Source: Chitinophaga pinensis (GTDB lineage Bacteria; Bacteroidota; Bacteroidia; NS11-12g; UBA9320). Taken from it: 56,530 bases of DNA. Made by a program: the position numbers and the translations under genes. Positions 45,606-54,700 of this stretch are shown here, piece after piece. Under the pieces are notes generated by a model. It saw nothing but the letters and a program-made list of their open reading frames with translations. It had not been told where the DNA came from and searched no databases. Positions within the stretch are counted from its first letter, which is position 1, and each line of letters starts with the position of its first letter. The stretch is from positions 1 to 56,530 of the forward strand of contig CAMDBP010000009.1 of assembly GCA_945889315.1 (NCBI GenBank). Reading direction: 5' to 3'.

Positions 45606-45613
45606 TATCTTTG
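45606..45613 (+). promoter_or_regulatory. -7 promoter box of homogentisate dioxygenase
   Basis: TATCTTTG is an exact TAnnTTTG match, 21 bases before the ATG at 45635, so the leader here would be longer than for recN or surE. Confidence 0.5.
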
Positions 45614-45634
45614 CCTCACAAGGACAACACAAAG

Positions 45635-46789
45635 ATGCCACATTACCATAAATTAGGAAGCATACCGCCCAAAAGACATACACAACATCGCAGACCAGAT
45701 GGCGAGTTATACAAAGAGGAACTTTTTAGTACCGAGGGTTTTAGCAACAGCTACAGTTTGCTGTATCACCACTATCCTCCTACCGCCATTATCAAAGTAG
45801 ATAAGCCTATAAATCTGAAGCCTGAGTTAGCTGGGGATATGGAGATGCTGCACCGAAGTTTTAAAAGTTTTGACGTGGCGCCAAAGGATGATTACCTAGA
45901 AAGTAGAGTCATACTGCTCACAAACAATGACTTACAGATATGTATGGCTTGTCCTCGTAAGAGCATGACCGAGTATTTCTACAAAAATGGCGATAGTGAT
46001 GAGGTTATTTTTGTGCACAAAGGAAGTGGCACGTGTAAGACCAATTACGGTCAACTTAAATTTAAGTACGGTGATTATTTAGTTGTACCTAGAGGCGTTA
46101 TTTACCAAATGGAATTTGATACGGAAGACAACAAGTTGCTCATTACGGAAAGTCACAGTCCGATCACCTATCCCAAACGATACGTTACCAAAGGAGGGCA
46201 GCTGTTAGAGCATTCTCCCTATTGTGAGCGCGATATTCGTCAACCCGAGAATTTAGAAACCATTATAGCCGAAGGCGAGTTCTTAATCAAAACCAAAAAG
46301 GAAGATAAACTGTACCCTTACACCTATAAATACCATCCTTTTTGTTTAATCGGTTGGGACGGTTACCACTATCCATTTATCTTTAGCATACACGATTTTG
46401 AGCCAATAACCGGACGTATACACATGCCGCCTCCGATACACCAAACCTTTGAAGGCCATAATTTTGTGATTTGCAGTTTTGTTCCAAGGTTATTTGATTA
46501 TCACCCATTGAGCATTCCTGCACCTTATTGGCATAGCAATATTGACAGTGATGAAGTAATGTATTATGTGGATGGTCAGTTTATGAGTAAAGGCCATGTA
46601 GAGCCTGGACAAATGAGTTTACATCCAGGTGGCATACCTCACGGACCTACACCAGGAGCTGCTGAAGCAAGTATTGGTAAAAAAGAAACAGGTGAACTTG
46701 CGGTAATGATAGACACATTTAAGCCACTTAGAGTTACCAAAGCTGCATTAGACCTAGAAATAAAAGATTACCATTTACATTGGTTGTAG
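45635..46789 (+). CDS. hmgA: Homogentisate 1,2-dioxygenase
   Basis: The product has 384 residues. HmgA opens the ring of homogentisate in tyrosine breakdown, with iron and oxygen. The family N-terminus MPHYHKLGSIPPKRHTQHRR gives the start at 45635. The cupin core includes EVIFVHKGSGTCKTNYGQL and the iron-site His residues in NFVICSFVPR, DEVMYYVDGQF and LHPGGIPHGPTPGA near 333. The C-terminus is intact. No other tyrosine-degradation gene is beside it; the neighbours are folD and queE. The gene is close to typical Bacteroidota length. Confidence 0.9.
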   Translation: MPHYHKLGSIPPKRHTQHRRPDGELYKEELFSTEGFSNSYSLLYHHYPPTAIIKVDKPINLKPELAGDMEMLHRSFKSFDVAPKDDYLESRVILLTNNDLQICMACPRKSMTEYFYKNGDSDEVIFVHKGSGTCKTNYGQLKFKYGDYLVVPRGVIYQMEFDTEDNKLLITESHSPITYPKRYVTKGGQLLEHSPYCERDIRQPENLETIIAEGEFLIKTKKEDKLYPYTYKYHPFCLIGWDGYHYPFIFSIHDFEPITGRIHMPPPIHQTFEGHNFVICSFVPRLFDYHPLSIPAPYWHSNIDSDEVMYYVDGQFMSKGHVEPGQMSLHPGGIPHGPTPGAAEASIGKKETGELAVMIDTFKPLRVTKAALDLEIKDYHLHWL

Positions 46790-46802
46790 GTTGAGAATCA
46801 TC

Positions 46803-47402
46803 CTAATCTACCCCTAAGTACTTATGGGTTTGTAGACTAATGTACCACTTAGGGTTTCGAAGTACGTAATCGAAGATTAATTTTTCGGTTACGGCTCGCT
46901 TGTCCCATTCGGGTTGTAAGTATAGCTTACAGGTACTAGGAACCATTTTTTCATGTTCTTCTGCCCAGTTGATATCGCTTTTATTAAAAACGACAATTTT
47001 TAGTTCATTTGCCAGAGCCGCAGCCGAAGCAATCGGCGCTTTAAATTTTTTGGGCGAAAAGGTTACCCAGTCAAAATGGCCTTTAAGTTCGTACGCTCCG
47101 CTGGTTTCAAGATGCACCCGAAAACCTTGATCTTTAAATGCCTTGGTAATTTCAGTTAAGTCATACATCGCAGGCTCACCTCCAGTGAGTATTAGTATTC
47201 TACTTGGATGCTTTAGCGCCTCTTCTAATAAAAAATCAATAGACTTCAACGGATGTTTATCTGCATCCCAACTGTCTTTTACATCACACCACACACACCC
47301 TACATCACAACCACCCAAACGAATAAAAAAGGCCGATTGGCCGGTATACACCCCTTCACCTTGAATGGAGTAGAAATATTCCATTACTGGAAATGCCGTC
47401 AT
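46803..47402 (-). CDS. queE: 7-carboxy-7-deazaguanine synthase
   Basis: The product has 199 residues. It is a radical SAM enzyme making 7-carboxy-7-deazaguanine for queuosine or related bases. The start carries YFYSIQGEGVYTGQSAFF, and the iron-sulfur Cys set is GCDVGCVWCD (Cys32, Cys36, Cys39), a CX3CX2C pattern. LILTGGEPAMYDL follows near 71. Its ATG overlaps the folD stop (ATGA), so it is likely translated together with FolD. The other queuosine genes are not in this window. Confidence 0.93.
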   Translation of the reverse strand: MTAFPVMEYFYSIQGEGVYTGQSAFFIRLGGCDVGCVWCDVKDSWDADKHPLKSIDFLLEEALKHPSRILILTGGEPAMYDLTEITKAFKDQGFRVHLETSGAYELKGHFDWVTFSPKKFKAPIASAAALANELKIVVFNKSDINWAEEHEKMVPSTCKLYLQPEWDKRAVTEKLIFDYVLRNPKWYISLQTHKYLGVD

Positions 47403-48280
47403 AAACCTTGTTTCTTTTTAAAGCTTTTCAGTGTGTTGAAAAGCAAGCCATACCTGGTCATGGGTCCAACACCGCCTGGAACTGGCGTTATGGCACTACA
47501 ATTTGATTTTACCGCATTGTAATCTACATCACCCACGAGTTCATATCCTTTTTCATTATCAGTTTCTACGCGGGTAATTCCCACGTCGATTACCACAGCT
47601 CCTGGTTTCACCATGTCACCCTTTAAAAAATTTGGAATACCTACGGCTACAATTACAATGTCTGCCATTTTGGTATGTACCGAAATATTTTCCGTATATC
47701 GATGGCACAAGGTTACGGTACACTCACCAGGATTACCGCCACGGCTCATTAATATACTCATAGGTCTGCCCACAATGTTACTTCTGCCTATTACAACACA
47801 GTGTTTTCCTTTGGTTTCAATGCCATATTCTTCGATCAATTTAATCACGCCAAACGGCGTTGCTGAAATGTACGTATCCTCATTTTTAGTAAGTTTACCT
47901 ACACTTATGGAATGAAAACCATCCACATCTATTTCAGGATTGATGGCTTCTGTAATTTTGGTCGCATCGATATGATTAGGAAGTGGTAATTGTACAATAA
48001 GACCGTCGATATCCGCATTGGCATTAATAGACGTAATCAGCGCTAGTAATTCTAATTCCGATATATCTGCTTGCAGCCTATGAACACTAGAGTAGAAACC
48101 CACATATTCACAGTCTTTCTCCTTACTATTTACGTACGTTTTACTTGCTCCATCATCACCCACCAAAATTGCTGCAAGATGAGGTGCTCTTAATCCATTT
48201 GCACGGAGAGCTTCAACTTCAGCTTTAATATCGCCTCGAAGTTTTAATGCGAGAGATTTCCCATCTAAGTTTGTTGTCAT
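47399..48280 (-). CDS. folD: Methylenetetrahydrofolate dehydrogenase/cyclohydrolase
   Basis: The product has 293 residues. FolD converts 5,10-methylene-THF to 10-formyl-THF in two steps. It shows LVGDDGASKTYVNSKEKDCEY near residue 39 with the catalytic Lys, DIDGLIVQLPLPNHID near 92, VIGRSNIVGRPMS near 163 and the C-terminal VTPVPGGVGPMTR region. Its promoter -7 box is 7 bases upstream. The product feeds purine synthesis, and purN lies elsewhere in the window. QueE is encoded immediately downstream. Confidence 0.95.
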   Translation of the reverse strand: MTTNLDGKSLALKLRGDIKAEVEALRANGLRAPHLAAILVGDDGASKTYVNSKEKDCEYVGFYSSVHRLQADISELELLALITSINANADIDGLIVQLPLPNHIDATKITEAINPEIDVDGFHSISVGKLTKNEDTYISATPFGVIKLIEEYGIETKGKHCVVIGRSNIVGRPMSILMSRGGNPGECTVTLCHRYTENISVHTKMADIVIVAVGIPNFLKGDMVKPGAVVIDVGITRVETDNEKGYELVGDVDYNAVKSNCSAITPVPGGVGPMTRYGLLFNTLKSFKKKQGL

Positions 48281-48287
48281 GAGCGGT

Positions 48288-48295
48288 CAAAAATA
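48288..48295 (-). promoter_or_regulatory. -7 promoter box of folD-queE
   Basis: The minus strand reads TATTTTTG, an exact TAnnTTTG match, ending 7 bases before the folD ATG. Confidence 0.5.
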
Positions 48296-48339
48296 TAGAA
48301 TATTATTACCAATGTGAAGAGTTGATTATAACTTAAATG

Positions 48340-48347
48340 TATTTTTG
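48340..48347 (+). promoter_or_regulatory. -7 promoter box upstream of the 36-codon ORF
   Basis: TATTTTTG is an exact TAnnTTTG match, ending 6 bases before ATG 48354. It is divergent from the folD box 45 bases away. Confidence 0.5.
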
Positions 48348-48353
48348 TTCATT

Positions 48354-48464
48354 ATGACCCGTCAATTTGTTTCAAAATCACCCACCCTAGTGGATTTTTT
48401 GAGTTGTTTGCCAACGGATACGGATACTTTTGAGTTACTCACTCAGTGGCCAATACGAAACTAA
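48354..48464 (+). CDS. 36-residue ORF ahead of a lipoprotein-protease operon
   Basis: ATG 48354 opens a 36-codon frame (MTRQFVSKSPTLVDFLSC...) that ends at TAA 48462-48464, two bases before the TTG start of the lipoprotein gene. A consensus -7 box lies 6 bases upstream. The beginning resembles the S4-domain N-terminus of Bacteroidota pseudouridine synthases (QFVSKSPTLVDFL), so it may be a decayed remnant; alternatively it is a leader peptide. No function is claimed. Confidence 0.35.
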   Translation: MTRQFVSKSPTLVDFLSCLPTDTDTFELLTQWPIRN

Positions 48465-48466
48465 TT

Positions 48467-49141
48467 TTGATAAAATCTAAATACCTATTACGTATCACTT
48501 GTATAACCCTCATGGGCTGTAAAGCTCTAGAAGAAAAACCTATTTCTTTGGCAGTTACGCATTATTATCCTCTTGAAATCTGCAAAAAAAGTAGCTACAT
48601 GGTAACCGAGTATAGCCATGAAGCATTTCGTGAAAAAACAGACACTACTACTTATTTGCAAAAAGAAATTTTAGAAGATACATTCACCGATATTTATAGT
48701 AGTCTGGTTAATAAAATTGCCATAAGCGTTTCCAAAGAGTCTGGTAAAAATTGGATATTCGATTCGAATTCGATCCTAGAAAATGATGATAATTCAGCTG
48801 TTCGCACTAAAAATAATGCCCGAAAAATCGTTCTTAGTTTTCCGTTACGCGAATGTAAAACTTGGGATGTAATTGTATTTAATAATCAAGATGTTAAAAC
48901 AGCCATTGAATACAATTTAGATAAAAGTGCATCAGCTGTTTTAGGTAGGCAATACGCTAAAAGTGTTTGGCTAGACCTATGCACTCAAATAGACCCTATT
49001 CTAACGAATGTAGAAAACGAAGGTTATGAAAATCTTACAGGGCTTATTGAACGAAGGTATTCCTATATGGAAACTCAACCCGGCAAGAATAAAAACGGAA
49101 TAGAATATGTTAAAACGATTTATGAAACGAATTTGGATTAG
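48467..49141 (+). CDS. Lipoprotein of unknown function
   Basis: The product has 224 residues. TTG 48467 gives a clean lipoprotein signal with lipobox LMGC (Cys18), directly after the upstream ORF; GTG 48446 is in frame but adds 7 residues. The body is a mixed alpha/beta protein without a family I recognise (THYYPLEICKKSSY, FTDIYSSLVNKIA, WDVIVFNN). The 3' end overlaps the subtilase start by 35 bases, so the two are likely co-translated. By inference it may be secreted alongside the protease. Confidence 0.6.
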   Translation: MIKSKYLLRITCITLMGCKALEEKPISLAVTHYYPLEICKKSSYMVTEYSHEAFREKTDTTTYLQKEILEDTFTDIYSSLVNKIAISVSKESGKNWIFDSNSILENDDNSAVRTKNNARKIVLSFPLRECKTWDVIVFNNQDVKTAIEYNLDKSASAVLGRQYAKSVWLDLCTQIDPILTNVENEGYENLTGLIERRYSYMETQPGKNKNGIEYVKTIYETNLD

Positions 49142-50807
49142 TGTTCTGGTATTTATTTTATCAGCTGCAATACGTGAGGGGCTCTTAGCGCAAACGACCA
49201 ATGCCTACTTTATTCAATTTTCTGATAAGAGAAGTGAATCAAATATCCGTGCTACATTAAGTGAAAAAGCACTTGAAAGACGCACCAAATTTAATTTGAG
49301 TATTGATTTGTACGATATGCCTGTTTCCGCCAACTATATAGCGGCAATACTCCAAGATACCACCATTCAATTGAGGTATGCGCTTAAATGGCACAATGCA
49401 ATAGTGGTAAATTGCTCCAAAATGTCGTTATCCTATTTAGCAGATTTACCCTTTGTACGTGCGGTTAAATTTGTGGGGGAAACCCAAACCTTTAGATCTG
49501 CTAAAGGTCCGTTGTTTTATGCTCCAAGATTAGTGTTAAAAGACGCCAGCATGAAGGAAAGTGCTTATACCCAAGAAGATTATGGTGTTTCCTATGCACA
49601 GAATAAGCAAATTGGTGTTCCTTACCTACACCATCTAGGTTATACCGGCAAAGGAATAGATGTAGCCATTTTTGACGCAGGTTTTAAAAACATAAACGCC
49701 ATACCTTGTTTTTTAAAACATCAAGCCAACGATAGACTCACATTGGGCTATGATATTGCGCAGTTGGATAACATCCTTACCGATGCAGACAATCATGGTA
49801 CGGCAGTAACCTCCTGCTTAGGTGCATATCATTTAGGCCATTACGTGGGTTCTGCCCCATTAGCTAACCTTTTCCTTTTTCGCACAGAATATGGAGCCAC
49901 TGAAACGCCCTTAGAAGAGTTAAACTGGTGCAAAGCAGCCGAACTGGCTGATAGTGCAGGAGTTGATATGATTACATCATCTCTTGGGTATTTTAGGTTT
50001 GATGACACCACGCTTAGTTATCTACATAGGGATTTAGACGGCTTTACCTCCTACATTAGCTTAGGCGCAAGAATTGCCGTAGAAAAGGGGATTTTAGTCT
50101 TGAATAGTGCCGGGAATGAAGGTGATAATCCGTGGAGAAAAATCGGAACTCCTGCCGATGTTGCCACTGTACTAACAGTTGGTGCCGCAGGCATTGATAA
50201 TACTGCAGGCAGTTTTAGCAGTCAAGGATACAACGCCAAAGGAGATATTAAGCCAGATGTAGTAGCCTGTGGTGTGCTCACTTATGTAAGTAGCCCGAAG
50301 GGTAATTACTATCAAGGATATGGAACCAGTTATGCTACTCCCGTTGCCGCCGGAGGTGTAGCCTGTTTACTTCAGGCGTTTCCCCAACTTACGCCTTTTG
50401 AAATTAATCAGCTTATTAGATTAACGGCATCGCAATCCCAAAACCCCGATTCTATTATGGGTTACGGTGTGGCACAATTTGACGCGGCGTATAAGCTTCA
50501 GCACCTAAAAACAGCGACACCACTGGTTAGTGGGATTGTAAAAACAAACCCTAACGGACTGACACTATTCAAAGTACCCGGAGAAGTTTTACATGTTGGT
50601 GTGTACACCACGATAAAATTTTTAGGTATTTTACCGTACAAAAAATATGTATTGAAAGCGACGTTAAAAGGTCAACAAGAAGTAGTTCAAATCCCCTTTA
50701 ACCAACGCGCAAAATGCAATCAGAAATACACCATTAGACTTAGCACCAAATCAAACTTGGGTTCGAGAGAAATATCCAATGACTGCCTTTTCTTGTGTGA
50801 AAATTAG
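49107..50807 (+). CDS. Secreted subtilisin-like serine protease (S8)
   Basis: The product has 566 residues with a signal peptide (about 1-29, ending LLAQ). An inhibitor-like prodomain (about 32-140) is followed by the S8 catalytic triad: Asp near 190 in VAIFDAGF, His near 229 in DNHGTAVTS, and Ser near 407 in GTSYATPVAAGG. Asn of the oxyanion hole is in VLNSAGNEGDNP. The last 115 residues form a beta-rich region ending SNDCLFLCEN, without an evident T9SS sorting domain. ATG 49122 is an alternative start. It is paired with the lipoprotein gene and converges with the 1240-residue gene. Confidence 0.88.
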   Translation: MLKRFMKRIWISVLVFILSAAIREGLLAQTTNAYFIQFSDKRSESNIRATLSEKALERRTKFNLSIDLYDMPVSANYIAAILQDTTIQLRYALKWHNAIVVNCSKMSLSYLADLPFVRAVKFVGETQTFRSAKGPLFYAPRLVLKDASMKESAYTQEDYGVSYAQNKQIGVPYLHHLGYTGKGIDVAIFDAGFKNINAIPCFLKHQANDRLTLGYDIAQLDNILTDADNHGTAVTSCLGAYHLGHYVGSAPLANLFLFRTEYGATETPLEELNWCKAAELADSAGVDMITSSLGYFRFDDTTLSYLHRDLDGFTSYISLGARIAVEKGILVLNSAGNEGDNPWRKIGTPADVATVLTVGAAGIDNTAGSFSSQGYNAKGDIKPDVVACGVLTYVSSPKGNYYQGYGTSYATPVAAGGVACLLQAFPQLTPFEINQLIRLTASQSQNPDSIMGYGVAQFDAAYKLQHLKTATPLVSGIVKTNPNGLTLFKVPGEVLHVGVYTTIKFLGILPYKKYVLKATLKGQQEVVQIPFNQRAKCNQKYTIRLSTKSNLGSREISNDCLFLCEN

Positions 50808-50818
50808 CACTTGATTGA

Positions 50819-53800
50819 CTAGTCGTTTTTAAGAATTGGAATACGCTCAACATGCGCATCGTAATATACTTCTAAGAAGTACACGCCTTTAGCAAGCGGA
50901 AGTTCCACTTCTGCTTTTGTCGTATTCACTTTTATACTCTTAACTTCTTGACCTGTAATACTCAATACCCGTACATTTTTAATTAACTCTTTGCTTTCTA
51001 TGTGAATAGAGTGTGTAAATGGGTTTGGATATATCTTGGTAATAACGGAGGTTAATGCTGACACCTCTGCTCCGCTTACGAACGTAATGTAGGTGCTAGC
51101 CGAATCGTTGATAGTAAGTTGATCTGATGCATGTGAAACACTAAATTCAATATCTAAGATTCCCTTTTTAGAGTACGTTAAAGTACTGTCAAAGTACACT
51201 TGAAAAGACTCACCAGCTTTCATATTTAGTAGCTTTGAGCTTGTATAAACTGTGGATGTTTCATCAAAAGCCCTGCAACTTAACGTAATGTTGCTGAGGT
51301 TATTGATGCCTAAGTTAGCAATGATTGCAGAAGGTTTAAGTAGTGTGTTTTTAGGAAATTCTTGTCCGATGGATGGAAAATCTACTTTAACGATAGCCAC
51401 ATCATTACGGCGTATTACTAGGTAATTGGTTTTTAGCTCATTATTTAGTAAATTGTCGTCTGCATCGAGTAGCGTAGACGTAAACGTATAATCACCAAAT
51501 GTACCAGCACTATAAATGATGGATGATGAGATCGTAATTAAGGAATTAGGACTAAGCTGGCTTACCGCTAGCGTATCTTGGTATACCGCAACCGATGCAC
51601 TGTTTACAAGTGCGATCGCTATCCTAATGGAAGACATAGTATCTAAGCCATAATTTGCAATCCGAATGCTTGGTTTTAGCGTCTCGTTCAATTCTAACGT
51701 ATCTGTATTGGCAGGTAGTAAATGACTACTAATACCAATGTCTTTTGAAAATCGCGTACTGTAGGTGGTGTAAATAGTATCGTTAGGACCTGGTTTTTGT
51801 TCTAGCGTCCAATTATTAATGACGCTCACGTAGTAATCGCCCAAGTCATCAAATGCTAAAGTACTGAAGCTAATCACCTTAGACTCAGAAGTATCTAAGG
51901 AAACATTCAGCGAATCCAAATAAACACGTTTATTTGAGTTATTGATAATCTCAAGTGATATCCTAGCATCCACAATGGGATTAAACCCATTATTGCGTAT
52001 TTCTAGTATAGGTGAACTGGCTGTTGTATTTACGGGAATAACTCCTTTGGGTGTTTGTAAGCGCACAAGCACGAGATCATTACCCGTAACGACAGAGAAT
52101 GGCACTCGCATCGTATCGTTTACACGCCATTGATCTTTGAGAATGTATGCATTTGCCTCAAACACATATTCTCCGAAAGTATTAAGCACAATTTCCTTAA
52201 AAATTACCTGACTGATACTAATTGCAGCTAAGGACCTAAATGCTGTATCTCGATAAATTACCATACCATTACTATTCGTAATTTTTCCGATAATACGTAT
52301 AGAATCTTGGCGATTTAATCCTTCATTTTTAATATTGAGATAGGGTTTTATTTTGCTATTGAAGGGATACTTAATCGACTTGGGTGTAGTCACATTTTGG
52401 ATGGCAATATCATCTACTTTTCGGGATATTAAGGTGACTTTGGCAGAGTCGTTGCTAGGAAAACTATCATTCGCTAAGATGGTGTAAGCTCTAAATACAA
52501 TACTACCTGGCTCTGTAAGTTTCATATATTTAAACGTTTTAATGACGTTTAAATTAGCTCCAAGCGAAATAGTAAACTCATTGCTATCCAAAATTTTGCC
52601 TTTTGAATTCACTAATTCACCCCTAACTTTGAAATTATTTATAGCAGTAGCACCATAATTATCGACTCTAATGGTTGGCTGAAACGTATCTCTATTTAAG
52701 TCAAATACATCTCCATTAGCTGGTGAATATATTCGATTAACCCCTATGTCTCGGTTTTTAATAAGATCGAAAATAGACGACTTACTGTTATTGTCTAAGA
52801 TACTATCTGTCGATAGAAATGCAGTTACTTTGGCCGTAAATTGACCAAGATTGTATAAGCTAAATTTACCAAAATTAACCGTTGCTGTATCATCAGTATT
52901 CAATGAAACAATCTGATCTTTTGAAAATACTTGTTGAGCGAATCGATTTAGAATCTGCATTCTCACAATAAAGCTACCCTGATTTTGAAAACCATAGTTA
53001 ATGATTTTCGCCTTAAGTGGCAGCGAATCTGTAAGACTATATTCGATTGAATCACCATTTACAGGACTGATAATATCAAAGACAGCAATATCATTCGCCA
53101 CTTGTAAACGTGGTTGAATATTAAAATTAAAGTTAAAACCGGGAGAAAACGGAGTCCAAACCGAATCGCCTGCAGGAGCTGTAAAATAAAATGAATGAGG
53201 TCTTACTGGTGTTTCGTATTGAAAACTAAACCCCACGTTTGTATTGGTAGTTTGTCTTATCCCCACATAATATCCTCCACGTACCTTAACTTTGGGCAAT
53301 ACTGGCATAACAAAGGTGCCGTTAAACGTATAGGCCGTATCGGACATAAATAATACCGTACCCGGCAATTGGCCGGGACCATCATCTTCCCAAACCCCTA
53401 ACTGAAAACCGCGACCAACCACCGTAAAATCGACTTTTATTTGATTTATAAAGGACGCACCTTTTACATAAAATTTAGCTAAAAAATCTCCCGTAGATCC
53501 TGTAAATCCAATACCACCGGAACTACCTAAAAACGGATTAGCGTGTGAGTAATTATTATAACTCACTATACGTTCTTTAGAAAATGCATTATTGTTTAGC
53601 GAACTATCAAACTCTGCCGTAATGAGAAGAGAATCTGTACCTAAAAGTTTTGGCGTATAGGTATTGAAATAAACAAATTTCTCTTCGAACGGATTAATAG
53701 AGGCAACGGTGATGGTATCGTTATATGAATTGGCTCCACTTATCTTTAGAAATAATTTTTTATTGGTCACAGTGCTCTTACCGTAATTCGCAACAACTAC

Positions 53801-54541
53801 TTTAAGACTATCAGGCTGACGCATAAGCAAAGGAACAGTTCCTAATGCATAGGCTCTTTTAACCGCCAAATCGTGATTATACCTAGGATAAAACAAGGAA
53901 AGAGAAGGTTTAATGATAGAACTAAAATTAGTCAAACTGTCTAAGCCTGCCGCGCTAGAACCATACCTATATTTACTCTCATTAGACGAAACAAACCCGG
54001 TTACAGTGGAAGAATTTTCACAAAACCAGTCTATATTTCCATCCTGCTTTGTCGTTTGGCGATATTCTACTAAAACCTTAAGATTTTTTGCATTACCGGA
54101 GGTGTCCCATGTAAACTGATTTACTTGATTAAACTTAAAAAGCACATCGGAAGGTGAAGGATTAATCAAACCATTCGGATCTCCGCTATACACAAGAGTC
54201 ATCCCGTTACGCGCTTCTGCTAGCCAATTAAGAGCGCCGGTACCAAAGTTTGCTTGGGAGGTAGATTTGAGATATATCTTTAGTTGGCCACTGCCTCTAA
54301 TGGTATCAAATGAGTTATGGCTGAACGCCAACGCAGCTAATTGATCACCGTGTGTTAAATCCCCTAGTGTAGCTGCAGGATAAATCATAGCAAAACGACT
54401 GTAATAATTAGCTACAGTATCTGTTCTAAGCGGCCCAAAATTGGCATTGGAGAATCCTCCATTTCCTATTTGGGTATATTGCGCCGACGTCCATAGAGCA
54501 ATCAACTTAAAGACCGTTGTATATAAACTTCGTAGTAGCAT
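50819..54541 (-). CDS. Large secreted CARDB-like repeat protein with T9SS sorting domain
   Basis: The product has 1240 residues with a signal peptide (about 1-20, ending SAQ). Six repeats of about 112 residues start near 481, 595, 707, 819, 931 and 1044, each opening with (N/R/K)D(I/V)(A/G)(V/I) and reaching a P.I.I.NYG motif; a seventh, isolated copy lies near 222. They resemble CARDB-like Ig domains. A jelly-roll-like segment (about 335-470) interrupts them. The last 75 residues (KIYPNPFTHSIHI to LAKGVYFLEVYYD) are a T9SS sorting domain. It is probably a cell-surface fibre or adhesin. A consensus -7 box is 11 bases upstream. Confidence 0.82.
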   Translation of the reverse strand: MLLRSLYTTVFKLIALWTSAQYTQIGNGGFSNANFGPLRTDTVANYYSRFAMIYPAATLGDLTHGDQLAALAFSHNSFDTIRGSGQLKIYLKSTSQANFGTGALNWLAEARNGMTLVYSGDPNGLINPSPSDVLFKFNQVNQFTWDTSGNAKNLKVLVEYRQTTKQDGNIDWFCENSSTVTGFVSSNESKYRYGSSAAGLDSLTNFSSIIKPSLSLFYPRYNHDLAVKRAYALGTVPLLMRQPDSLKVVVANYGKSTVTNKKLFLKISGANSYNDTITVASINPFEEKFVYFNTYTPKLLGTDSLLITAEFDSSLNNNAFSKERIVSYNNYSHANPFLGSSGGIGFTGSTGDFLAKFYVKGASFINQIKVDFTVVGRGFQLGVWEDDGPGQLPGTVLFMSDTAYTFNGTFVMPVLPKVKVRGGYYVGIRQTTNTNVGFSFQYETPVRPHSFYFTAPAGDSVWTPFSPGFNFNFNIQPRLQVANDIAVFDIISPVNGDSIEYSLTDSLPLKAKIINYGFQNQGSFIVRMQILNRFAQQVFSKDQIVSLNTDDTATVNFGKFSLYNLGQFTAKVTAFLSTDSILDNNSKSSIFDLIKNRDIGVNRIYSPANGDVFDLNRDTFQPTIRVDNYGATAINNFKVRGELVNSKGKILDSNEFTISLGANLNVIKTFKYMKLTEPGSIVFRAYTILANDSFPSNDSAKVTLISRKVDDIAIQNVTTPKSIKYPFNSKIKPYLNIKNEGLNRQDSIRIIGKITNSNGMVIYRDTAFRSLAAISISQVIFKEIVLNTFGEYVFEANAYILKDQWRVNDTMRVPFSVVTGNDLVLVRLQTPKGVIPVNTTASSPILEIRNNGFNPIVDARISLEIINNSNKRVYLDSLNVSLDTSESKVISFSTLAFDDLGDYYVSVINNWTLEQKPGPNDTIYTTYSTRFSKDIGISSHLLPANTDTLELNETLKPSIRIANYGLDTMSSIRIAIALVNSASVAVYQDTLAVSQLSPNSLITISSSIIYSAGTFGDYTFTSTLLDADDNLLNNELKTNYLVIRRNDVAIVKVDFPSIGQEFPKNTLLKPSAIIANLGINNLSNITLSCRAFDETSTVYTSSKLLNMKAGESFQVYFDSTLTYSKKGILDIEFSVSHASDQLTINDSASTYITFVSGAEVSALTSVITKIYPNPFTHSIHIESKELIKNVRVLSITGQEVKSIKVNTTKAEVELPLAKGVYFLEVYYDAHVERIPILKND

Positions 54542-54552
54542 TCTAGAGCAAT

Positions 54553-54560
54553 CAAAAATA
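54553..54560 (-). promoter_or_regulatory. -7 promoter box of the 1240-residue gene
   Basis: The minus strand reads TATTTTTG, an exact TAnnTTTG match, ending 11 bases before ATG 54541. Confidence 0.45.
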
Positions 54561-54700
54561 CATCTTTCAACGAATTATACGGATTAAAACCAATTAATAA
54601 GCCTAATTTTCGACCTTAATATTCATTAAACACCCGCTTTACCCTCACAATGTTATAGCACAACAGCTAAAAAAGCTGGAAAAAAAATACTATACCCACC

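Noticed and set aside
54663-54679. Hairpin CAGCT/AGCTG upstream of the DUF255 gene as a terminator
   Set aside because: It is followed by an A-run, not a T-run, on the plus strand, and no gene on the minus strand ends there.
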